From an uncultured Bacilli bacterium (GTDB lineage: Bacteria; Bacillota_I; Bacilli_A; RF39; UBA660): a stretch of DNA of 5,527 bases. The stretch spans positions 1-5,527 of the forward strand of contig CANPYA010000082.1 of the NCBI GenBank assembly GCA_947587565.1, written 5' to 3'. Below the pieces are notes generated by a model. That model made no database searches. It was not told the DNA's origin and was given only the letters and a program-made list of their open reading frames with translations. Numbering within the stretch: position 1 is the first letter of the stretch; every line of letters begins with the position of its first letter. Shown here piece after piece: positions 1 through 5,052 of the stretch. Both the position numbers and the translations under genes were made by a program.

Positions 1-31
1 AAGTATATTTCAAAACTTTTTTCATAAAAAA

Positions 32-63
32 GACAAATAAGTAAAAAATTTTACCTATTTGTC
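32..63. repeat. Imperfect palindrome / hairpin ahead of the terminator
   Basis: GACAAATA at 32-39 is the exact reverse complement of TATTTGTC at 56-63. The pairing continues inward after one A-C mismatch (40/55) with GTAAAA against TTTTAC-type pairing (41-45 with 50-54). This gives a hairpin of 8 plus 4-5 pairs with a small A/T loop. No U-tract follows it directly, so it is not itself a standard rho-independent terminator. It could be a 3'-UTR hairpin of the upstream gene, stabilising the message, or a protein-binding palindrome. The symmetry is plain in the sequence; the role is inference. Confidence 0.5.
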
Positions 64-72
64 AACAGTCTG

Positions 73-113
73 AAAGATATTTCTTATAATAAATTAAGAA
101 GTATCTTTTTTTT
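73..113 (+). terminator. Rho-independent terminator of a gene left of the window
   Basis: The arms 73-86 (AAAGATATTTCTTA) and 95-108 (TAAGAAGTATCTTT) pair along 14 positions with a single G-U wobble (80/101). The loop is 8 nt (87-94). The 3' arm runs straight into a T tract: T106-T113 is eight in a row, five of them beyond the stem. The polarity (T tract on the right, no matching A tract on the left) makes it a plus-strand terminator. It therefore closes a transcription unit that begins left of the window. In 1-31, frame 1 reads eight codons to a TAA at 25-27, which might be that gene's end, but this is too short to support a call. Confidence 0.85.
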
Positions 114-121
114 AAAATTCA

Positions 122-236
122 AAATGTGTTTCAATGAAATGTTGAAATCTCTCCGAATGAAAATTTAAAATTTATCCGAATGGTTTGCCAAAATCTCTCC
201 GATTAATATTGACAAATCTGTCCGATTACGTTAAAC
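122..236 (+). repeat. Direct-repeat array, 23-bp period, 4 clear copies plus 1 decayed
   Basis: Four 15-bp cores start at 145, 168, 191 and 214, exactly 23 bp apart: AAATCTCTCCGAATG, AAATTTATCCGAATG, AAATCTCTCCGATTA and AAATCTGTCCGATTA. All share AAAT, T at the sixth position and TCCGA. The 8-bp remainders between cores are A/T-rich and poorly conserved. The preceding 23-bp block (122-144) matches the first unit at about 14 of 23 positions, including AAAT and AATGAAA, and looks like a decayed fifth copy; the block after 236 does not match. The last core lies between the -35 and -10 of the ATPase promoter. Regularly spaced cores with degenerate spacers suggest repeated binding of one protein: a repressor, an iteron-type binder or a transposase. 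The period is seen directly; the function is inference. Confidence 0.85.
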
Positions 237-237
237 T
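209..237 (+). promoter_or_regulatory. Probable promoter of the DUF4143 ATPase gene
   Basis: A perfect -35 hexamer TTGACA (209-214) is followed 17 bp later by TAAACT (232-237), a 4/6 match to TATAAT. This puts the start of transcription near 244, just upstream of the ribosome binding site. A perfect TATAAT also lies at 237-242, but it is 22 bp from the TTGACA and has no good -35 at normal distance, so it is the weaker alternative. Repeat core 4 (214-228) fills the spacer and core 3 (191-205) lies just upstream of the -35. A protein bound to the array would therefore compete with RNA polymerase. Confidence 0.6.
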
Positions 238-261
238 ATAATTGTAAAGTTAGGTGATATT

Positions 262-1539
262 ATGGAAATAAATAATTATAAAAAAAGAATTATGGATGAT
301 AAGATTAACGAATATTTAAAGTTATTCGGGGCAATATGTATTGAAGGACCAAAGTATTGTGGTAAAACTTGGGCTGGTAGATATCACGCTAATAGTGAAA
401 CTTTATTACATTCAACAACTGGGGAATCTTCTAATCAAGTTGAACTCGCAAAAATATCACCAAAGATTATCTTAGAAGGCGAAAAGCCAAAATTAATTGA
501 TGAATGGCAAGAAGCGACAAATTTATGGGATGAAATTAGAACCGATGTTGATAAAAGTGGTTTAAAAGGACAATATATTTTAACCGGTTCATCTACTCCT
601 AATAGAAAGGGTATTTCACATAGTGGGGCCGGAAGATTTGGTAAAATTCATCTTCGAACAATGTCCTTATATGAATCAGGAGATTCTAGTGGTTTAGTTT
701 CGCTAAAAGACATCTGTGAAGGAAAAGATATATCAGTTTTAACAGGAGATGTTGATTTACGCAAACTAATTTATTTAGTTATAAGAGGTGGCTTTCCTGG
801 TTATATAAATTATACTTCGGAAGAGGCTAAAAAGGCGGTTAAAGAATATATTGATTTAATAATTGATGATGATTTATATCGTTTAGATGGTGTTAATAGA
901 GATAAACATAAAGTAAAATTATTACTTAAATCTTTAGCAAGAAATGAAAGTACAACGGTAACAAATAAAACATTAATTAATGATATTAAAGAAACTGATA
1001 ATGCCGATATTGATAAAGATACTTTAGCCAGTTATATAAATGCTTTAGATAAATTATTTTTATTAGATAATGATGAACCATTTAGTACCAATATTCGTTC
1101 TTCGATAAGAGTAAAACAAAATGAAAAAAGACATTTTGCAGACCCATCTATTGCTTGTGCCTTATTAAATGTTACGGAAGAAAAATTATTAAATGACTTA
1201 GAAACATTTGGATTTTTATTTGAAGCAATGGTGGAAAGAGATTTAAAAATATATGCTAATTCTTTTGATGCTAAAAGCTTTCATTATCAAGATTATCAAA
1301 ATAGAGAAGTTGACCATGTGATTGAACTAGAAAATGGTAATTGGTGTTGTTTTGAAATTAAACTAGGTGCAAATGAAATTGAAAATGCAGCGAAGAATTT
1401 AATTCAGTTAAAAAATTCTATCAAAGAAGAAAAAGGCAAAGAACCGGCAGTATTATGTGTCATATGTGGTTTATCTAATGCGGCTTATAAAAGACCTGAT
1501 GGGGTTTATGTTGTACCTATAACGGCTTTAAAAAATTAA
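262..1539 (+). CDS. DUF4143-type AAA ATPase with PD-(D/E)XK-like C-terminus
   Basis: This 425-residue protein has the full architecture of the AAA_14/DUF4143 ATPase family. The N-terminal P-loop domain has Walker A GPKYCGKT (29-36), Walker B LIDEW (78-82; D80, E81), a sensor-like strand YILTGSS (105-111) and the family block SGAGRFGK...MSLYESG (121-140). A winged-helix-like stretch follows at about 227-268, then the signature RHFADPSIACALL (290-302). The C-terminal part has E321/E325, D351 (REVDHVIEL) and E365-x-K367 (FEIKLG), the spacing of a PD-(D/E)XK nuclease fold; catalysis is not shown. The family is widespread and often multicopy in gut bacteria, and its role is not settled. The ATG at 262 is preceded by AGGTGA (252-257). 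An in-frame ATG at 292 is possible but has a poorer site. The gene is monocistronic, between its own promoter and terminator. It is not part of the classic soj-spo0J cluster and may be an insertion beside it. Confidence 0.9.
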   Translation: MEINNYKKRIMDDKINEYLKLFGAICIEGPKYCGKTWAGRYHANSETLLHSTTGESSNQVELAKISPKIILEGEKPKLIDEWQEATNLWDEIRTDVDKSGLKGQYILTGSSTPNRKGISHSGAGRFGKIHLRTMSLYESGDSSGLVSLKDICEGKDISVLTGDVDLRKLIYLVIRGGFPGYINYTSEEAKKAVKEYIDLIIDDDLYRLDGVNRDKHKVKLLLKSLARNESTTVTNKTLINDIKETDNADIDKDTLASYINALDKLFLLDNDEPFSTNIRSSIRVKQNEKRHFADPSIACALLNVTEEKLLNDLETFGFLFEAMVERDLKIYANSFDAKSFHYQDYQNREVDHVIELENGNWCCFEIKLGANEIENAAKNLIQLKNSIKEEKGKEPAVLCVICGLSNAAYKRPDGVYVVPITALKN

Positions 1540-1551
1540 TAATTACTTAAG

Positions 1552-1586
1552 AGAAAGAATTTATAAAAAATTTTCTTTCTTTTTTT
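1552..1586 (+). terminator. Rho-independent terminator after the ATPase gene
   Basis: AGAAAGAA (1552-1559) pairs with TTCTTTCT (1573-1580) around an A/T-rich 13-nt loop that can pair further inside. The 3' arm continues as T1580-T1586. The hairpin begins 12 nt after the ATPase stop codon and isolates that gene from the parAB operon downstream. The polarity is plus strand only. Confidence 0.85.
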
Positions 1587-1607
1587 CTACCTTATTTATG
1601 ATTTATA

Positions 1608-1616
1608 TGTTAAAAT
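1608..1616 (+). promoter_or_regulatory. Extended -10 promoter element of the parA operon
   Basis: TGTTAAAAT (1608-1616) is a TGn-extended -10 with TAAAAT (5/6 to consensus). The -35 region at about 1587-1593 (around TACCTT) is poor, as often tolerated with an extended -10. The predicted transcript start is near 1622-1624, giving a leader of about 34 nt before the parA ATG. It lies directly after the preceding terminator and is the only good promoter seen for the downstream operon. I saw no operator-like repeat or parS site over it. Confidence 0.55.
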
Positions 1617-1643
1617 ATTATTGCATGGAATTAAAGAAGTATT

Positions 1644-1651
1644 AAGAGGTG
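1644..1651 (+). promoter_or_regulatory. Ribosome binding site that fixes the parA start
   Basis: AAGAGGTG at 1644-1651 lies 5 nt before the ATG at 1657. The open frame extends upstream to a TTG at 1621, but that codon lies at or before the predicted transcript start and has no Shine-Dalgarno. It would also add 12 residues ahead of the normal ParA N-terminus. The ATG at 1657 is therefore chosen. Confidence 0.8.
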
Positions 1652-1656
1652 TGTTT

Positions 1657-2442
1657 ATGGCAAAAGTTATTTCATTAGTTAATCAAAAGGGTGGGGTTGG
1701 TAAAACAACAACAAGTATTAATTTAGCAGCAGCTTTAGGTAAAGAAGATAAAAAAGTATTATTAATAGATTTAGACCCTCAAAGTAATGCCACAACCGGA
1801 TTAGGTTTAAATTCTAATGATTTTGAACACGATATTTATGAGGTAATTATTGGCAGTTGTGATATTGAAGAAGCAATAATTAAAACCAAGTTTGATAATT
1901 TAGCTATTATTCCTGCCACTATAAATTTAGCGGGTATAGATGTTGAATTTGTTAAAAGAATGCTTGAAGATAAGAATTTTCATCAAAATGAACAACTAAA
2001 AAATGCCATTAATAAAATTCGCGATATATTTGATTTTATCATTATAGATTGTCAACCATCTTTAGGTCTTGGGACAATGAATGCTTTAGTAGCAAGTGAT
2101 TCGGTTATAATTCCCGTCCAATGTGAATTCTTTGCTCTTGATGGAATTGCTCAATTATTAAATTCCGTTATTATGGTTCAATCTAGTATGAATCCAAAAC
2201 TTCGTATTGAAGGTGTCTTATTAACTATGTTAGATGGCAGAACTAACATTGGCTTAGAAGTTATTGAAGAAATTCGTAAATATTTTGGAAATAAAGTATT
2301 TAATACCATTATTCCAAGACTAGTTAGATTAGTTGAAGCCCCATCTCATGGAAAACCAATTAATGAATATGATCCAACCAGTCGTGCTACTGAAGCCTAT
2401 CACAATTTAGCAAAGGAAGTGATTGAAAGAAATGGAGACTAA
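1657..2442 (+). CDS. parA: Chromosome partitioning ATPase ParA (Soj)
   Basis: This 261-residue, MinD/ParA-type Walker ATPase binds DNA non-specifically as an ATP dimer. It works with ParB-parS in origin segregation and, in Bacillus, in control of DnaA. It begins MAKVISLVNQKGGVGKTTTS with the deviant Walker A KGGVGKTT (11-18). K11 is the signature lysine, and G12 and K16 align with the Soj positions used in classic mutants. Walker A' is LLIDLDPQ (35-42), with the catalytic Asp at D40. Walker B is FIIID (127-131). The C-terminal family blocks DGRTNIGLEVIEEI and EAPSHGKPINEYDP are intact, and the length is close to the roughly 253 residues of Soj. Small oddities are CQPS at 132-135 where Soj has CPPS, and PRLVRLVEAPS where PRNVRLSEAPS is usual. 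The lack of an N-terminal HTH marks it as the chromosomal short type. It is the first gene of the operon and overlaps parB by 11 nt. Confidence 0.96.
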   Translation: MAKVISLVNQKGGVGKTTTSINLAAALGKEDKKVLLIDLDPQSNATTGLGLNSNDFEHDIYEVIIGSCDIEEAIIKTKFDNLAIIPATINLAGIDVEFVKRMLEDKNFHQNEQLKNAINKIRDIFDFIIIDCQPSLGLGTMNALVASDSVIIPVQCEFFALDGIAQLLNSVIMVQSSMNPKLRIEGVLLTMLDGRTNIGLEVIEEIRKYFGNKVFNTIIPRLVRLVEAPSHGKPINEYDPTSRATEAYHNLAKEVIERNGD

Positions 2443-3316
2443 AAAGAAGGCCTTAGGTAAAGGATTAGAACAATTATTTACTAATAATAATGTCATTGAT
2501 TTTGATAATTTTGAAAAAGAAATTGTTAAAGAAAACAAAAATGATGTTGTAATGCTTAAATTAGATGAAATAAGAAGTAATCCTTACCAACCAAGAAAAA
2601 CATTCAATGAAGAAAGTTTAAAGGAACTAGCAACATCCATTAAAGAATATGGTGTTGTCCAACCAGTTATTGTTAAGAAAAGTATTAAAGGTTATGAACT
2701 TATTGCGGGTGAACGTCGTTGCAAAGCATCAAGATTAGCTGGTTTAGAAGAAATTCCCGCCATTGTCAAAGATTTTACCGATCAAGAAATGATGGAGATT
2801 GCTTTAATTGAAAATATTCAAAGAGAAGATTTAAACCCAATAGATGAAGCTAAAAGTATCTTTAATATTATTAATTTAAGAGGACTTACGCAAGAAGAAT
2901 TTGCAACTAAATTTGGTAAAAGTAGAAGTTATATAACCAATCTTTTAGGGCTTTTAAAATTACCAGAAAATATTCAAAAGATGGTTATTGATAAAGAGTT
3001 ATCAGCTAGTCATGCAAGAGTACTAAGTAAACTAGATAATCCTGATCAAATTAATTCTTTAGCCAAAAAAATTCTTAAAGAAAACTTAAATGTTCGAGAA
3101 ATTGAAGCTTTAGTTAATAAAGATGATGTAACTAAAAGAAGAGCTATGCCAAAGGCAATACAAGATCCTAAATTAAATATCTATGAAAATTTAATTAGTG
3201 ATAAAATAGGGAGTAAAGTAAAAATTAGTAAGAATAAAATAGAAATTTCTTATGATTCAGTTAAAGATTTAGAAAGAATTATGGAAATATTAAATATTAA
3301 AATAGAAGAGGAATAA
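2432..3316 (+). CDS. parB: Chromosome partitioning protein ParB (Spo0J)
   Basis: This 294-residue ParB is a parS-binding CTPase clamp that loads SMC and stimulates ParA. The N-terminal KKKALGKGLEQLF (4-16) is the basic ParA-contacting motif. It is followed by SNPYQPRKTF (49-58), the CTP-binding GERR motif (93-96), ENIQREDLNPIDEA (127-140), an HTH region GLTQEEFATKFGKSRSYITN (151-170), and the C-terminal dimerisation segment (about 255-291, KVKISKNKIEIS...LERIMEIL). The residue after GERR is Cys97, where an aromatic residue is usual (Phe in B. subtilis Spo0J). The ATG at 2432 gives the standard N-terminus; a TTG at 2423 would add only three residues. AAGGAAGTG (2413-2421), inside the end of parA, can serve as ribosome binding site, so coupling to parA is likely. 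No HNH or other fusion is present. The gene itself contains no recognisable parS, unlike B. subtilis spo0J. Confidence 0.96.
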   Translation: METKKKALGKGLEQLFTNNNVIDFDNFEKEIVKENKNDVVMLKLDEIRSNPYQPRKTFNEESLKELATSIKEYGVVQPVIVKKSIKGYELIAGERRCKASRLAGLEEIPAIVKDFTDQEMMEIALIENIQREDLNPIDEAKSIFNIINLRGLTQEEFATKFGKSRSYITNLLGLLKLPENIQKMVIDKELSASHARVLSKLDNPDQINSLAKKILKENLNVREIEALVNKDDVTKRRAMPKAIQDPKLNIYENLISDKIGSKVKISKNKIEISYDSVKDLERIMEILNIKIEEE

Positions 3317-3318
3317 TA

Positions 3319-3525
3319 GTGGATAAAACTTTTAATTTAAATGACCAAGTTATTATGCGAAAAAATCATGCCTGTGGTACTAATTTATGGACAATTACCC
3401 GGGTTGGTGTCGATGTTAAAATCAAGTGTAATAATTGTGGAAGAGAAATTATGATGGATAGATTAGAATTTCAAAAGAAATTAAAGAAGGTGCTAGAAAA
3501 TGCGAAGATTAAAGAGAAAGAATAG
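3319..3525 (+). CDS. DUF951 small zinc-ribbon-like protein (YyzM-like)
   Basis: This 68-residue protein matches DUF951. It has a short N-terminal strand (LNDQVIMRK), then H17-A-C19-G, the core WTITRVGVDVKIKC (24-37) and C37-x-x-C40-G. A basic helical tail begins at MMDRLEFQKKLKKVL. H17, C19, C37 and C40 are the likely metal ligands; most relatives have HPCG where this one has HACG. The start is GTG at 3319, 2 nt after the parB stop, with AGAGGA (3307-3312) inside the parB end as ribosome binding site. In B. subtilis the homologue yyzM lies between the soj-spo0J region and yyaF (ychF), and the same relative order is kept here. The molecular function is unknown to me; a nucleic-acid or ribosome-linked role would be a guess from the fold and the ychF neighbourhood. 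Confidence 0.88.
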   Translation: MDKTFNLNDQVIMRKNHACGTNLWTITRVGVDVKIKCNNCGREIMMDRLEFQKKLKKVLENAKIKEKE

Positions 3526-5041
3526 ACAAAAACTTCATCCCTTAATGACTTATGTTTTACTAATTGTGGTAACCATAACTTTAAGTGGCATATTACAACT
3601 TCTTGATGCTCAAGCAACTTTTTATCGAGTTAATAATGTAACCTTAGATTTAATACCCGATATTGAAGTAGTTAAATCATTGTTTAGTTTAAGTGGAATA
3701 AAATATATTTTTACGAATACAGTATCTAACTTTGCTAGTTTTACAGTCTTATCGAATTTAATAATTTTACTTATGGGTATAAGTATTATGGATAAAAGTG
3801 GTTTCTTACAAACGGCGATTACTTTAACAACGAAAAAATTAAAGAAAACAACTGTAACATTCTTCTTTGTCTTAATTTGTGTTTTGTCTAGTATTTTTGG
3901 AGATTTATCTTATTTAATCTTTATCCCTTTAGGAGCTTTATTATTTTATTATGGTAAGAGAAATCCTGCGATTGGTATTATTACCTCTTTTGCAGCCCTT
4001 TCTTGTGGAAGTGGTATAAATATTATATTTACCAGTATCGATTCTAATTTAATTAATTATACATCTTTAGCAGCATCTACTTTAAATAATGGTTATACAA
4101 TAACGCATACAAGTGCCATGTTAATTATGACCGTAGCAGTCATTCTAGTTTCTTATATCATAACATTTGTTACTGAAAATATCATTGTGCGAAAATTACC
4201 CAAATATGAATTTACGGAAAGTGAACTCGAAGAAGACATTGTTACTAAGGGTGAGAAAAAAGGTATGTTTTACGCTTGCAGTAGTGCCTTCATATACTTA
4301 ATTATCTTTATCTATAGTATTATTCCTGGTCTACCTTTAAGTGGGGCCTTACTTGATAATACCCAAACTTATTATATTGATAAATTATTTAGTGTTAATT
4401 CCTTCTTTAGTAATGGTTTTGTCTTTGTTGTTACAATGTTATTTATTATTTTAGGTTTATTTTACGGAATTGGTGTTAAATCAATTAAAAATCATCATGA
4501 CTTCTGTGATAATTTAGGCCATTCTTTAGATGGTATTGGTAATATGCTAGTAATGATTTTCTTAGCCTCTGCCTTTATTAGTATCTTTAAGCAAACTAAT
4601 ATTGGTAATGTTGTAGTCTCATTTATCGGCAGTATTATTGCTAATTCATCTTTTGGTGGTCTACCTTTAATTATTTTAGTCTTTGTGGGTGTTGCTATTG
4701 CTACTTTATTTGTCCCATCAAGTACCATTAAATGGTATATATTATCTTCATCTATTGTTCCCGTTTTAATGAAAGCGGAAATTTCTCCAGAATTTGCTCA
4801 AACCATCTTTAGATTTGCGGAAGTTACAACTTTAAATATTACTCCTCTTTTAGCGTACTTCATTGTTTATTTAGCTTTTTTAGAGAAATATAATCAAGGG
4901 GATGAAAAAATCAGATTAACCGATTCCATTAAATATCAATTACCATATACCATGTTAATCGGGGCATCTTTACTTATTTTAATTATTGTTTGGTATATTA
5001 TTGGTATACCTTTGGGAATTCATTCTTTCCCAACTATTTAG
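3500..5041 (+). CDS. AbgT-family membrane transporter
   Basis: This 513-residue polytopic membrane protein is typical in length for AbgT. The family includes E. coli AbgT (p-aminobenzoyl-glutamate uptake) and MtrF/YdaH (sulfonamide and antimetabolite efflux). The basic N-terminus (MRRLKRKNRQK) precedes a first membrane segment at about 14-35. Family blocks are SSIFGDLSYLIFIPLGALLF (130-149), SGINIIFTSIDSNL (171-184; D181), FVPSSTIKW (404-412), the IVP...ISPE..Q...RF region (419-439), and LNITPLLAYF followed by the LPY...LLILIIVWYIIGIPLG tail. Residues W412, P430, R438 and P449 have the spacing of the functional residues reported for YdaH and MtrF. The acidic position three residues after R438 is Glu441, not the usual Asp. 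The start ATG has AAGAAGGTG at 3484-3492 and overlaps the DUF951 gene by 26 nt. Substrate and direction cannot be told from the sequence. Its position between DUF951 and ychF is unusual. Confidence 0.9.
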   Translation: MRRLKRKNRQKLHPLMTYVLLIVVTITLSGILQLLDAQATFYRVNNVTLDLIPDIEVVKSLFSLSGIKYIFTNTVSNFASFTVLSNLIILLMGISIMDKSGFLQTAITLTTKKLKKTTVTFFFVLICVLSSIFGDLSYLIFIPLGALLFYYGKRNPAIGIITSFAALSCGSGINIIFTSIDSNLINYTSLAASTLNNGYTITHTSAMLIMTVAVILVSYIITFVTENIIVRKLPKYEFTESELEEDIVTKGEKKGMFYACSSAFIYLIIFIYSIIPGLPLSGALLDNTQTYYIDKLFSVNSFFSNGFVFVVTMLFIILGLFYGIGVKSIKNHHDFCDNLGHSLDGIGNMLVMIFLASAFISIFKQTNIGNVVVSFIGSIIANSSFGGLPLIILVFVGVAIATLFVPSSTIKWYILSSSIVPVLMKAEISPEFAQTIFRFAEVTTLNITPLLAYFIVYLAFLEKYNQGDEKIRLTDSIKYQLPYTMLIGASLLILIIVWYIIGIPLGIHSFPTI

Positions 5042-5052
5042 GAGGTTTATTT

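Noticed and set aside
1..27. Possible last eight codons of an upstream gene, ending with TAA at 25-27.
   Set aside because: Too short to recognise, and the other two frames also reach stops by position 42, so the frame cannot be chosen.
62..90. Promoter-like TCAACA (62-67), 17 bp, TATAAT (85-90), which would transcribe through the repeat array as a repeat RNA.
   Set aside because: The TATAAT lies in the stem and loop of a convincing terminator, and the predicted start would run at once into its U tract. Chance in A/T-rich sequence is the simpler explanation.
122..236. Reading the 23-bp repeats as a CRISPR array.
   Set aside because: The cores are only 15 bp with 8-bp gaps and a 23-bp period. 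CRISPR repeats are longer, with spacers of about 30 bp, and no cas gene is near.
122..261. Type III toxin-antitoxin RNA repeats preceding a toxin gene.
   Set aside because: The downstream gene is a 425-residue ATPase, not a ToxN/CptN-type endoribonuclease. There is no terminator between repeats and gene, and the predicted promoter lies at the end of the array, so the array would not be transcribed.
1621..1656. Upstream TTG start for ParA adding 12 residues.
   Set aside because: It has no ribosome binding site, lies at or before the predicted transcript start, and gives an extension absent from Soj proteins.
4495..4728. Minus-strand open frame of 77 codons inside the transporter gene.
   Set aside because: It is a shadow of the AbgT coding sequence, with no recognisable domain and no supporting context.
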